Below, in pieces: positions 46,976-55,666 of a stretch of 64,000 bases of DNA. A program made the translations under genes and the position numbers. Under the pieces are notes generated by a model, which saw only the letters and a list, made by a program, of their open reading frames with translations, made no database searches and had not been told where the DNA came from. The DNA comes from Sphingobacterium sp. (GTDB taxonomy: Bacteria; Bacteroidota; Bacteroidia; Sphingobacteriales; Sphingobacteriaceae), in contig JAITLV010000246.1 in assembly GCA_031277685.1 (NCBI GenBank), forward strand, positions 57,516 through 121,515. Direction: 5' to 3'. The first letter of the stretch is position 1. Every line of letters starts with the position of its first letter.

Positions 46976-48250
46976 ATGATTCTTGATAAGCAAATTATAA
47001 ATCAGCACAATAACCAATTCATCGATAAACACAAAAGAGCATTTGGCTACCTTGCTCAGGATATACCAAATGTGGAGCCTATTATCGAAAAACTTCAACA
47101 CTTCCAGATTGCCATTCCGAGCTGGGCTTTGGGAACAGGGGGGACACGTTTTGGCCGCTTTTCTGGCCCAGGCGAACCCGGCACCCTGGAACAAAAAATT
47201 GAAGATGTAGGCTTACTACACGCCCTGAATAAATCCAGCGGTGCAATATCGCTGCATATTCCCTGGGATATCCCCAAGGACAGCGAAAAAATAAAGGCCT
47301 TGGCAGCTTCCCTGGAAATCGGTTTTGATGCTGTCAATTCCAATACCTTTCAGGATCAGGCCGGACAGGAACATAGCTATAAGTTCGGTTCACTGCACCA
47401 CGTGGATCCCAAAGTTCGTCAACAGGCTATAGCTCACAATATCGAAGTGATCAACTATGGTAAAGCTGTCGGTTCGAAAGCGTTGACAGTTTGGCTGGCG
47501 GATGGATCCTCCTTCCCCGGACAACTGAATTTTAGGGATGCCTTTCAAAATACCTTGGCGAGTTTACAGGAAATCTATCAGCATCTACCGGCGGACTGGA
47601 AGCTATTTGTTGAATATAAAGCGTTTGAACCCTATTTTTATTCGATGACGATCGGTGATTGGGGACAGTCACTGCTGCTGGCTAATAAATTAGGGCCAAA
47701 GGCCTATACCCTGGTGGATTTGGGACATCATTTACCCAATGCCAATATTGAACAGATCGTTTCTCTGCTGTTGATGGAAGGCAAACTAGGTGGATTCCAT
47801 TTTAACGATAGTAAATATGCCGACGATGATCTTACGGCGGGAAGCATCAAACCTTATCAATTGTTCCTGATTTTTAATGAACTGATTGATGGGATGGACC
47901 GCAATGGGATAGATCATGCTTCAGGGTTGGGTTGGATGATCGATGCCTCGCATAACCTGAAAGATCCGCTGGTGGACCTATTGCAATCTGTGGAAGCCAT
48001 TAAGATTGCTTACGCACAGGCACTGCTGGTGGACCGTGCTGCTTTGACGCAGGCACAACAGGCAAACGACGTGGTTAAAGCACAGGAAATTTTACAAGAC
48101 GCTTTCCGAACTGATGTCAGGCCACTGGTAGCTGAAGCGCGTTTGCGCAGTGGCGCAGCATTGAACCCAGTTCAATTGTTTAATGAAACGAAATTAAGAG
48201 ATCAGCTTATCGCCGAACGTGGCCTGAATACCGTAGCCACCGGTTTATAA
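46976..48250 (+). CDS. rhaI: L-rhamnose isomerase, RhaI type
   Basis: 424 residues, sugar-isomerase TIM barrel. It resembles the Pseudomonas stutzeri/Gram-positive type rhamnose isomerase, not E. coli RhaA. The metal-ligand strands are visible as LFVEYKAFEP, TLVDLGHHLPN, GGFHFNDSKYADDDL and MIDASHN. These correspond to the Glu, Asp, His and Asp ligands of that enzyme. Near the N-terminus, SWALGTGGTRFGRF is another family feature. It converts L-rhamnose to L-rhamnulose. It is followed after 12 bp by the kinase gene with a good AGAAGGAGAG ribosome-binding site between them. Confidence 0.92.
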   Translation: MILDKQIINQHNNQFIDKHKRAFGYLAQDIPNVEPIIEKLQHFQIAIPSWALGTGGTRFGRFSGPGEPGTLEQKIEDVGLLHALNKSSGAISLHIPWDIPKDSEKIKALAASLEIGFDAVNSNTFQDQAGQEHSYKFGSLHHVDPKVRQQAIAHNIEVINYGKAVGSKALTVWLADGSSFPGQLNFRDAFQNTLASLQEIYQHLPADWKLFVEYKAFEPYFYSMTIGDWGQSLLLANKLGPKAYTLVDLGHHLPNANIEQIVSLLLMEGKLGGFHFNDSKYADDDLTAGSIKPYQLFLIFNELIDGMDRNGIDHASGLGWMIDASHNLKDPLVDLLQSVEAIKIAYAQALLVDRAALTQAQQANDVVKAQEILQDAFRTDVRPLVAEARLRSGAALNPVQLFNETKLRDQLIAERGLNTVATGL

Positions 48251-48262
48251 AGAAGGAGAGAA

Positions 48263-49630
48263 ATGAAGGGGAAACCAATACCGGTAGTGGCGATATTTGA
48301 CGTCGGGAAGACGAATAAAAAGTTGTTTCTATTTAACGAGCAGTATCAGATCGTATTTGAACGGTCGGCCCGTTTTTTGGAAACAGTAGATGAAGACGGC
48401 GATCCCTGTGAAAATCTGGAAAGCTTGCGTTTATCTGTGTTTGATTCCTTACATGAAGTTTTTCGGAAAGGGGAGTTTGAGATCAAAGCCATTAATTTTA
48501 CCTCCTATGGGGCAAGCTTCGTCTATATCGACAAAGATGGCCGCCCATTGACACCCCTGTACAATTACCTGAAAGAATATCCGAAAAAAATGCTGGAATC
48601 CTTTTATGCACAGTATGGTGGCAAAGAAAAATTTTCGACAGAGACTTCCTCGCCATGTCTGGGGAGCCTCAATTCAGGTCTGCAGGTCTATCGTCTGTCC
48701 AAATTGAAACCGGCGATCTTTAAGGAAGTAAAATGGGCACTTCATCTGCCCCAATACCTGAGTTATCTGATCTCAGGCACGCCCTATGCAGATATGACCA
48801 GTATAGGTTGTCATACAGCCCTCTGGAATTATCGGAAAAATGATTACCATCAATGGGTGAAAGACAGTGGTGTCATCGAAAAAATGGCACCTATCGTACC
48901 TGGGGATCGCTTATATCGGGCCACATTTCCGGGCAGTGGGTATCTGGTTGGTAGTGGACTACATGATAGTTCCGCTGCATTGATACCCTATTTGTTGAAT
49001 TTTCATGAACCTTTTATCTTGATTTCCACCGGTACCTGGTGCATATCATTCAATCCATTTAACACGGATCCGCTGACCAAGGACGAATTGAATAACGACT
49101 GTCTCTTATATATGACCTATACGGGCAAACCAGTCAAAGCATCCCGTTTGTTTGCGGGCTATGAGCACGAGGAACAGATGAAACGGATTGCTAAAGCATT
49201 TCAGGTATCTACCGGGAAATTCAAGCAGATCACCTTGGATTGGACCATTATTGAAAAATATCAGGCCTTGGATATTTCGGCAGAACTAACTGCTTTTGCA
49301 TCCATTGACCTGAGTCATTTTGACAATTATAGCGAGGCTTATCATGTGCTTATTATGTATCTGGTTAAAGCACAGATTAAAACAACATCCTTGGTGATGA
49401 ACCAAAAAGGCGTACAGCGCATATTTGTGGATGGTGGTTTTAGCCGGAATCCAATCTATATGGCCCTACTGGCACAAGCCTTTCCAAACAGTGAAGTATT
49501 CGGTGCCTCCATGGCGCAGGCCACAGCCTTGGGTGCGGCACTCGTTATTCACGACCATTGGAACACGCAAGCCATCCCAAATGATATCATTGAGCTGCGT
49601 TATTTCAGAACAAAACAAGCATTACATTAA
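48263..49630 (+). CDS. FGGY-family carbohydrate kinase, probable L-rhamnulokinase
   Basis: 455 residues. The N-terminal phosphate-binding loop is IFDVGKTNKKLFLF (residues about 9-22). The second domain carries ILISTGTWCISFNPF and the adenosine-site region FVDGGFSRNPIYMALLAQAFP. The family phosphorylates sugars. Position after rhamnose isomerase, in a cluster with symporter and aldolase, makes L-rhamnulose the expected substrate, giving L-rhamnulose 1-phosphate. It is not closely similar in length or motifs to E. coli RhaB, so the assignment rests mainly on context. A terminator follows. Confidence 0.88.
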   Translation: MKGKPIPVVAIFDVGKTNKKLFLFNEQYQIVFERSARFLETVDEDGDPCENLESLRLSVFDSLHEVFRKGEFEIKAINFTSYGASFVYIDKDGRPLTPLYNYLKEYPKKMLESFYAQYGGKEKFSTETSSPCLGSLNSGLQVYRLSKLKPAIFKEVKWALHLPQYLSYLISGTPYADMTSIGCHTALWNYRKNDYHQWVKDSGVIEKMAPIVPGDRLYRATFPGSGYLVGSGLHDSSAALIPYLLNFHEPFILISTGTWCISFNPFNTDPLTKDELNNDCLLYMTYTGKPVKASRLFAGYEHEEQMKRIAKAFQVSTGKFKQITLDWTIIEKYQALDISAELTAFASIDLSHFDNYSEAYHVLIMYLVKAQIKTTSLVMNQKGVQRIFVDGGFSRNPIYMALLAQAFPNSEVFGASMAQATALGAALVIHDHWNTQAIPNDIIELRYFRTKQALH

Positions 49631-49674
49631 TGGATTAGGTGAATAAATTTAGTTTTTTTATTAGTTATCGTGAG

Positions 49675-49710
49675 AGGTCAGACAAGTATTTGTCTGGCCT
49701 TATTTTTTTA
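49675..49710 (+). terminator. Rho-independent terminator after the rhamnulokinase gene
   Basis: GGTCAGACAA (49676-49685) pairs with TTGTCTGGCC (49690-49699) with one G-U pair and a 4-base loop. It is followed by TATTTTTTT. It ends the rhamnose catabolic transcript 45 bp after the kinase stop. Confidence 0.85.
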
Positions 49711-50116
49711 AGGTCCTGTGGCCGACCATTCGGTACTGCTGTTCATGAAGGTATATAGTTCGTACTCGTTGGTTGAACCGGTTGTATAGACAAAATCGAA
49801 AAAAAAAGGTTTTCAAACGGGGCGAATGAAAACCTTTAATAAACCTAAAATTATGATAATTATATCAATTATAAATATGATGCTCAAATATCCTAAAGTA
49901 TCTTGATTTAGCCGTCCTGAACTGTAGGTGTCCGGAGGAGGATTTTTTAATTAACATAACGGTACAGAACAGTTGCTTGGGAAAGCTTGATTATTTTTAC
50001 GGGAAAAATACATCCCTAACCTAGTGATTGTACTGCTAACCACGATATAAGTAAGGGCAAACAGATTGTATAGGATGGGGTGATACAAAAACCAATTTGA
50101 TCCATAAAAAATAACA
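49711..50116. other. Non-coding gap before the second propeller glycosidase
   Basis: About 400 AT-rich bases with no credible gene. It contains AAAGGTTTTC (49805-49814) inverted at 49828-49837, preceded by an A-run. This could be a terminator read on the minus strand or an RNA stem, but no minus-strand gene lies near. I found no convincing TTG-N20-TAnnTTTG promoter for the gene at 50117. Confidence 0.4.
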
Positions 50117-51187
50117 ATGCATAAGAATTTAGTAGGATTATACTTCAGTATTTTAATAAGCAATATTTTAATGATTGCAACGGTCTGCGCACAAGGAAAA
50201 AAGGAATTGGTCGTTAAACGGATTCAAGAAGGCCCTATTATAGATCATAAACATGCTGACGTTATTGCTAGCGGAAATAAAAGCGGTTTTGAAACCGGAC
50301 AGGTGGTCAAAATCAAGGGCGTATATCACATGTTTGTCAACGAAATGTTTGGACGGCCACACCTGGATATGCGGATTGCCTATTGGACAAGCACAAATAC
50401 GATAGATTGGAAAAGGGAATCCACAATCGTCGAAAGCGTACCTGGCCGTTCCGGGGATAACCTGCGCTCAGAAGTGTGGGTGACGGCTGTTGAATTTAAT
50501 GAAGAAGAACAGGCCTGGAATATCTTTTATGTGGCCTATCGTGGCGGAGACAAAACGCGGGGCGAACTCGAAGGATATGATTATGCAGGGCGCATCTGGC
50601 GGGCAAAATCAACGGTTGCAGGTCGGGATGGTATAGCAGGGCCTTATGTCGATATGGGTATCGTTTTGCAGCCCGACGCAAACAGTCAATCCTGGGAGGG
50701 ACAGCAGGCTATCGCGGCATTCAATCCTTATCGGGTAGGGGATGGCTGGTATGCATTTTACGATGGACATAATCATGTGCCGCAGAGCGATTGGCCCCTA
50801 GGGATGGCAAAAGCTCCCCAATTAAGTGGCCCCTGGACACGGCTGCCCGAAGGACAAAACCCCATCCCGATTTCAGCTATTTTTAATGAAAATGTAGAAG
50901 TTACAGAACTTAAAGCTGGCGGCTATCTCGCTATTTTTGATTCTTTTGGTGATCATGAAATCGGCTATAGCCTTTCGGACGATGGTGTCCATTGGGCTAA
51001 AGAGCGACGGTTGAAAATACAGTCGGCCAACAGCCTTTGGGCCGATGCAGGAGATCATGCCACACGTACACCATTAGGTGCTATCGAGGAAGCGGACGGA
51101 TCTTTTACCGTTGTCTATACAGCCCGTTATACAAAGCAAGGTAAGGTCTTTTTTGGTTTAGGTCAGGTGGTATTAGGATGGGAGTAA
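50117..51187 (+). CDS. Secreted five-bladed beta-propeller glycosidase-like protein
   Basis: 356 residues with a signal peptide ending around VCAQ (residue 26). Blade motifs include GQVVKIKGVYHMFVNEMFG, WTSTNTIDWKRES, VGDGWYAFYDGHNH, MAKAPQLSGPW and SLSDDGVHWAKE. They are characteristic of GH43/GH32/GH117-type propellers. It is longer in its first blades than the protein at 837 and not obviously a copy of it. It lies between the rhamnose kinase terminator and the GntR regulator gene, so it may have its own promoter. Substrate unknown; it may remove a capping sugar from the same glycan. Confidence 0.72.
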   Translation: MHKNLVGLYFSILISNILMIATVCAQGKKELVVKRIQEGPIIDHKHADVIASGNKSGFETGQVVKIKGVYHMFVNEMFGRPHLDMRIAYWTSTNTIDWKRESTIVESVPGRSGDNLRSEVWVTAVEFNEEEQAWNIFYVAYRGGDKTRGELEGYDYAGRIWRAKSTVAGRDGIAGPYVDMGIVLQPDANSQSWEGQQAIAAFNPYRVGDGWYAFYDGHNHVPQSDWPLGMAKAPQLSGPWTRLPEGQNPIPISAIFNENVEVTELKAGGYLAIFDSFGDHEIGYSLSDDGVHWAKERRLKIQSANSLWADAGDHATRTPLGAIEEADGSFTVVYTARYTKQGKVFFGLGQVVLGWE

Positions 51188-51250
51188 TCTATTTTTGTTT
51201 TTTTGATCAGATAACATCTGCAATTTGTGAGTGGATAAATTTTAACCAAC

Positions 51251-51281
51251 TTGTTTTAAACTGTTGAAATCAGTAATTTAG
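51251..51281 (+). promoter_or_regulatory. Probable promoter of the GntR-type regulator gene
   Basis: TTG at 51251-51253, 20 bases, then TAATTTAG at 51274-51281. This matches the Bacteroidota -33/-7 pattern TTG-N20-TAnnTTTG with one mismatch. The start codon is 20 bases downstream of the -7 element. Confidence 0.5.
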
Positions 51282-51300
51282 GATTTATTTAGATCTTACC

Positions 51301-52338
51301 ATGACCAATTCCATAAATCAGTTTCTGAAAACATTAGAAATCAGTGATTTTTCTGCTACTCCAAAATATTTGCAATTAGCAAATACTATTATAGATGCCG
51401 TAAAAAATGAAATTTTGGTCCGGGATGATATGTTGCCTTCCATTAATGAATTGAGCACCTATCTTGAAATATCCCGTGATACGGTTGAGAAGGCCTATCG
51501 TTATTTAAAGAAAAACGAAATTATAGCCTCTAACCCAGGCAAGGGCTATTATGTGAATAAGACCGAAGTACAGTCTAGGCTCAAGATAGCACTCTTTCTC
51601 AATAAACTAAGTGCGCATAAAAAAATAGTCTATGATTCTTTTGCCAAAGAACTGGGAGATTTTGCCAATTTGGATTTGTTTGTCTACAATTCTGATCTAT
51701 CCTATTTAAATAATTTGTTGGGCAGTCTGACCAAAACCTATGATTACTATGTGCTCTTTCCACATTTTAAGGAAGGAAGAGACAAAGCACCTGATATTAT
51801 CCGGAAAATTCCGGCGGAAAAGTTAATGCTATTGGGCAAATTTATAGAAGATGTACCTGGCGATTTTCCGGCAGTTTACGAAAATTATGAACAGGACATT
51901 TATTCCGCATTGGAAGAAGCTAATGATGCTTTAAGTAAGTATAAAAGTCTAAAGCTTGTGTTTCCGGATTACAGCGATTTTCCAAAAGCCATCATCAAAG
52001 GATTTTATAAATTTTGCCAGCAATATGCTTTTGAACACGAACTAGTATCCGACATTGATGAAGAAAAAGTTGAAAAGGGAACTTGCTATATTAATATTAT
52101 TGAAGATGATCTTGTCAAGTTGCTCAACAAAGTTATTCAGAAGAAATTGGTTATTGGAAAAGATGTTGGTATCATTTCTTACAATGAAACGCCATTAAAG
52201 AAATTTATCCTCAATGGTATTACGACGATATCAACTGATTTCGAGATGATGGGTAGAATGGCGGCAGAATTAATTGTGAATAAATCGAAAGATCGCGTGG
52301 AAGTGCCATTTTATTTAAAATTAAGAGCTTCGGTCTAA
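51301..52338 (+). CDS. GntR-type transcriptional regulator with periplasmic-binding-protein-like sensor domain
   Basis: 345 residues. The N-terminal winged helix (about 15-85) has the GntR pattern PSINELSTYLEISRDTVEKAYRYLKKNEI and the wing NPGKGYYV. The remainder (about 90-345) has the alternating strand/helix pattern of LacI-type sugar-binding domains, including KDVGIISYNETPLKKFILNGITTIS near the end. Such GntR/LacI hybrids in Bacteroidota regulate monosaccharide catabolism. Here the adjacent rhamnose cluster makes L-rhamnose or rhamnulose a plausible effector. The control is inferred from position. A bidirectional terminator separates it from the convergent lipoprotein gene. Confidence 0.88.
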   Translation: MTNSINQFLKTLEISDFSATPKYLQLANTIIDAVKNEILVRDDMLPSINELSTYLEISRDTVEKAYRYLKKNEIIASNPGKGYYVNKTEVQSRLKIALFLNKLSAHKKIVYDSFAKELGDFANLDLFVYNSDLSYLNNLLGSLTKTYDYYVLFPHFKEGRDKAPDIIRKIPAEKLMLLGKFIEDVPGDFPAVYENYEQDIYSALEEANDALSKYKSLKLVFPDYSDFPKAIIKGFYKFCQQYAFEHELVSDIDEEKVEKGTCYINIIEDDLVKLLNKVIQKKLVIGKDVGIISYNETPLKKFILNGITTISTDFEMMGRMAAELIVNKSKDRVEVPFYLKLRASV

Positions 52339-52347
52339 TCCAATAAA

Positions 52348-52375
52348 AAAGGACTGATCCATCGATCAGTCCTTT
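52348..52375. terminator. Bidirectional terminator between convergent genes
   Basis: AAAGGACTGATC (52348-52359) is perfectly inverted at 52364-52375 with a 4-base loop. An A-run precedes it and T residues end the stem, so it can serve both the GntR gene and the minus-strand DUF4136 gene. Confidence 0.85.
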
Positions 52376-52385
52376 AGACAATGTC

Positions 52386-52958
52386 TTATTTTTTTAATGT
52401 TTTTACAGGGAAGAGCTCGATCACACCTTTAGCCACCTTACTGATATTGTTGATCGCTTTCTCTGGATTGTCAACATCGCCAGATCCACGTGCCTGCCAG
52501 ATTACTGCATTTGTTTTGCGATCGATGGCTTCGATAATCAGGTGCCCATAGCGATAACGTTCTTTGGCCACAGGATAATATCCACCGCCGTAGTAATAAG
52601 GCGAGAACCAAGGTCTATACCAGCCCCAAGGGCCACCCCAACCATAGTATCCGCCACCGCCATAAACTAGACGACTCTTGTTATTGACAATAGTAATATA
52701 GCGGAATAACAGATCGGGATTATCTTTTGAATATTGGAGTCCTTTAGCTTCCAAAGCTGTATTTGCTGCATCCAAAATATTAGTTTTGGCAATATCATTG
52801 TCAAAATAAGATTTTGAAAGCGAGTCTACCGGCGGTAGCCAAGCATACGTCTTGAAAGGTGTAAAATCCATCTTTTCTACCCGAGTGGTATTGTATTGAT
52901 AAGACGAACACGATGCCAGCGCAATGCAGAGCACCAAAAATAATAGAATCTTTTTCAT
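52386..52958 (-). CDS. DUF4136-type lipoprotein with Gly/Tyr/Trp-rich segment
   Basis: 190 residues. The lipoprotein signal MKKILLFLVLCIALASCSS has its lipobox Cys at residue 17. The body fits DUF4136 envelope lipoproteins: FKTYAWLPPVD near 36, a central helix-strand section, and the C-terminal DRKTNAVIWQARGSGDV. Between about residues 100 and 130 there is a low-complexity insertion rich in Gly, Tyr, Trp and Pro, ending before VAKERYRYGHLIIEAID. It was probably moved to the cell envelope; the role is unknown. No link to the sugar genes next door is evident. It is separated from NAD synthetase by 267 bp. Confidence 0.85.
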   Translation of the reverse strand: MKKILLFLVLCIALASCSSYQYNTTRVEKMDFTPFKTYAWLPPVDSLSKSYFDNDIAKTNILDAANTALEAKGLQYSKDNPDLLFRYITIVNNKSRLVYGGGGYYGWGGPWGWYRPWFSPYYYGGGYYPVAKERYRYGHLIIEAIDRKTNAVIWQARGSGDVDNPEKAINNISKVAKGVIELFPVKTLKK

Positions 52959-52991
52959 CGTAGTAATTTGTTTATTAACTGTGATGAATCT

Positions 52992-53035
52992 ATCATGAGT
53001 ATATTTTTATTGCATTTTAGATGCATACTCATGAT
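52992..53035. repeat. 11-bp inverted repeat upstream of the DUF4136 gene
   Basis: ATCATGAGTAT (52992-53002) is perfectly inverted at 53025-53035. A smaller inverted pair, TGCAT at 53011-53015 and ATGCA at 53021-53025, lies inside. The outer arms are 34 bp upstream of the DUF4136 start. It may be an operator or an RNA stem in the 5' leader. The rest of the 267-base gap is AT-rich and otherwise featureless. Confidence 0.45.
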
Positions 53036-53225
53036 GGTTTCATGGCCTATATGGAACTTTATATTTGTTTAATTTGTTTCAATTTTTATTTATCCGTTTT
53101 TTGTAATCTGCGATGTCACACCAAACGGTTGTGATGACCAGCTTTTACTGCTGTATAAAATACAGGATTTAATTTATTAATCTTAGACAAAAAACTATAA
53201 ATATGGTTTAATCCTAATTGTAAAA

Positions 53226-54869
53226 TTAATAAGGATATTTTGCCACCAATGGAATCTGTCTTCCCGCTCCAAAAGCTTTGGGGCTGACACGAAGGATTGG
53301 TGGGGCCTGAAAGCGTTTAAATTCAGCATTATTAACCAATTTACTTATTCTCTGTACTAACGCATTTTCAAATCCCATTGCTACAACTTCGGAGCCGCTC
53401 TTTTCATTTTCAATCAATTCAAATAGGATTTTATCCAACAGATCATATGCTGGGAGGGAATCCGAATCTTTTTGATCAGGCCGTAATTCAGCTGAAGGTG
53501 CTTTTTCAATGGTATTGATCGGAATAATTTCACGTTCGCGGTTGATATAACGCGCTAGTTCATAAGCGCTGGATTTATAAACATCACCAATGACGGAAAT
53601 GGAGCCGGCCATATCACCATACAATGTACCGTAACCAACAGCGGCCTCACTTTTATTGGAAGTGTTTAATAAGATATGACCAAATTTGTTTGATATGGCC
53701 ATCAAAATGACCGCACGCGCACGCGCCTGTATATTCTCTTCTGTGGTGTCAAGTTTCAGGCCTTCAAAAAGAGGAGCAAGTGTGTTTTCGTAAGCTGAAG
53801 CGATATCTTTGATCGGGACGATATGGTGCTTACAGCCTGTATTCGTCACTAGATCCATTGCATCTTTGATAGAATGGTCGGAGGAATAGACAGATGGCAT
53901 CAATATCGAGAGCACATTATCCGCACCTAGTGCTTCACAGGCCAAAGCCGCAACTAAAGCTGAATCCAATCCGCCTGATAGACCCAGGACAGCTTTTTTG
54001 AAACCTGATTTTTGAAAATAATCACGTAGCCCTAAGATCAGCGCGTCGTGGATCAGCGCGATTTCAGCGACAGGTTCTTTTGAGGATGCTGTGGTAGAGG
54101 TAATATTTTTTTGATAATAAGTGACATATTGTAGATCACTTTCAAATCGTTTCAACTCGGCAACCTTTGTTCCTTCATTGTTAAGTGCAATTGACCTGCC
54201 ATCAAAGATAATATCCATATGTGCGCCTACCTGGTTGACATAAATCAATGGACAGTTGGATTTGCTGACCTGACGGGAAAGAACTTTAATACGTTCATCG
54301 AAGTGCGTGTAGGAAAATGGCGATGCTGCAATATTGATCAATAGATCTGGATTTTCTTTTCTGAGTTCGGCCATAGGGTCACCCACGTAGGAATTGCCCC
54401 CTTCGTCGTCATCCCAGAGATCCTCACATATTGTCAGTGCAATTCTTACGCCATTTAACGTGATACAGTCGAAGCGTTTGTTGGGCTCAAAATAACGGTA
54501 TTCATCAAATACATCGTAATCTGGTAATAAACCTTTTTTTACGATGTTTCGAACAGCACCCTGTTCGATAAATACAGCAGTATTGTAAAGCTCTTTCCCT
54601 TCGGGATCGCTGTTCCGAACGGGAGCACCGATGATACAGGCGATTTCTTGGCAGTGGCTAGCAATCTCATGGATAGCTTCATCACATTGTTGTTGAAATA
54701 CGCTGCTTCGCAACAAGTCTTTGGCGGGATAACCGCCGATAGTAAGTTCGGCAAAGACAATGAGGTCAGCTGATGCTTCTTTGGCCTGATTGATGGCCTG
54801 AATTATTTTTTCTGTATTTGCTGCAAAATCGCCAATGTGGTAATTCAATTGTGCTAACGCTATTTTCAT
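53226..54869 (-). CDS. nadE: Glutamine-dependent NAD+ synthetase
   Basis: 547 residues, two domains. The N-terminal nitrilase-type glutaminase (about 1-255) has the catalytic Glu in LIVFAEL (E41), the Lys in VKKGLLPDY and the Cys in LTICEDLWDD. The C-terminal synthetase (about 275-547) has the ATP pyrophosphatase loop GLSGGLDSALVAALA, then NTSNKSEAAVGYGTLYGDMAG and the end region KAPSAELRPDQKDSDSLPAYD. It amidates deamido-NAD to NAD using glutamine nitrogen. The length is normal for the two-domain bacterial form. It stands alone on the minus strand, with a long non-coding region upstream. Confidence 0.96.
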   Translation of the reverse strand: MKIALAQLNYHIGDFAANTEKIIQAINQAKEASADLIVFAELTIGGYPAKDLLRSSVFQQQCDEAIHEIASHCQEIACIIGAPVRNSDPEGKELYNTAVFIEQGAVRNIVKKGLLPDYDVFDEYRYFEPNKRFDCITLNGVRIALTICEDLWDDDEGGNSYVGDPMAELRKENPDLLINIAASPFSYTHFDERIKVLSRQVSKSNCPLIYVNQVGAHMDIIFDGRSIALNNEGTKVAELKRFESDLQYVTYYQKNITSTTASSKEPVAEIALIHDALILGLRDYFQKSGFKKAVLGLSGGLDSALVAALACEALGADNVLSILMPSVYSSDHSIKDAMDLVTNTGCKHHIVPIKDIASAYENTLAPLFEGLKLDTTEENIQARARAVILMAISNKFGHILLNTSNKSEAAVGYGTLYGDMAGSISVIGDVYKSSAYELARYINREREIIPINTIEKAPSAELRPDQKDSDSLPAYDLLDKILFELIENEKSGSEVVAMGFENALVQRISKLVNNAEFKRFQAPPILRVSPKAFGAGRQIPLVAKYPY

Positions 54870-55248
54870 CTATATTTTTTTTCAGTTTAAAAGATCGCTA
54901 ATGCCCTAACGAGGTCATCATGAGCTCGTATTTACCTATTTTAGTAAAGCAGTACATAAAATAGTGGGTAATAGCTCTACACAAATTTATTCCTTTTTAT
55001 TGAAAGTGGTTTGTTTATTATGACTGTTTTCTAAAAGAATCTATGCCCAATGATTATCACTGATATACTTTTTAAAAGTTGTTGCTATCATGCTAATTGA
55101 TCAGAGGGATAGCTATGGATTAAGGTGGGATCAGGGGATTTCGAATATTTTATGTTGGTGTATTTTTTTGTTGTTAATTTTGTTCGTTTAAAGTAATGAT
55201 GGTTTTTTGAAAATATGGTCACGACGCTGTTACAATCTGCTAAATTGT
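54870..55248. other. AT-rich non-coding stretch upstream of nadE
   Basis: About 380 bases without a credible gene on either strand. A small inverted repeat, CTATTTTA at 54936-54943 with TAAAATAG at 54957-54964, is the only structure I could confirm. The nadE promoter must be here, but no TTG-N20-TAnnTTTG match was found on the minus strand. Confidence 0.4.
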
Positions 55249-55284
55249 TTTAACATAAATTTAACAACGTTAAATGCTGTTAAA
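55249..55284. promoter_or_regulatory. Phased TTTAAC/GTTAAA half-sites upstream of the small-RNA promoter
   Basis: TTTAAC occurs at about 55249 and 55260, and its inverse GTTAAA at 55269 and 55279. Start distances are 11, 9 and 10 bases, close to one helical turn each. The middle two make a perfect inverted repeat, ATTTAACAACGTTAAAT, at 55259-55275. The cluster ends 5 bases before the -33 element, a normal place for an activator or repressor. Confidence 0.5.
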
Positions 55285-55288
55285 TTTC

Positions 55289-55319
55289 TTGACATGAATG
55301 AGAATGTGTCTTACCTTTG
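55289..55319 (+). promoter_or_regulatory. Strong Bacteroidota-type promoter for the putative small RNA
   Basis: TTG at 55289-55291 (within TTGACA), exactly 20 bases, then TACCTTTG at 55312-55319. Both elements match the TTG-N20-TAnnTTTG consensus without mismatch. Transcription would begin near 55325. No open reading frame of normal size follows before the terminator. Confidence 0.7.
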
Positions 55320-55324
55320 ATATA

Positions 55325-55430
55325 TCAAAACAGAAAGATATATACAAAATAATATATAAAGAACTTTTCATAATTTAGGTTAATAATTGGTTAGGTAAAG
55401 CTCGGAGTTCCCCACTTCGAGCTTTTGTTA
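55325..55430 (+). ncRNA. Putative small RNA of about 105 nt ending in an intrinsic terminator
   Basis: The stretch lies between a consensus promoter and a terminator: AAAGCTCGGAGT (55397-55408), loop TCCCC, then ACTTCGAGCTTT (55414-55425), a 12-bp stem with one G-U pair, followed by TGTTATT. The first 70 bases are AU-rich and unstructured as far as I can tell, with several TATAT and TTAGGTTAAT-like segments. No coding sequence with a start and plausible ribosome-binding site is visible. I do not recognise an RNA family. It could be a regulatory RNA or the leader of the gene at 55766, although that gene starts more than 330 bases beyond the terminator. Confidence 0.55.
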
Positions 55431-55666
55431 TTAAACGCACTTCTCATTCAGTCATTTCAATCTTCATTTAGGTTTATTACGGGGAATAACCACTGCTATA
55501 GGATTGCTGTTCTATCATCACATAGATACCATAGCGATACTTTATGAATACTTAGTCCATACTGTATGTATACTGAAGCCTACTTTGAACTGTGCATCAT
55601 GATTAGGGCTTTTTTCTTTTTATGTTGTTTTGTGCTGACTGTCTGTTCGTTTTATATTTTTTCCTG

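Noticed and set aside
54936..54964. 8-bp inverted repeat in the nadE upstream region as a terminator or operator
   Set aside because: AT-only arms in AT-rich DNA with no T-run and no symmetry beyond chance expectation.
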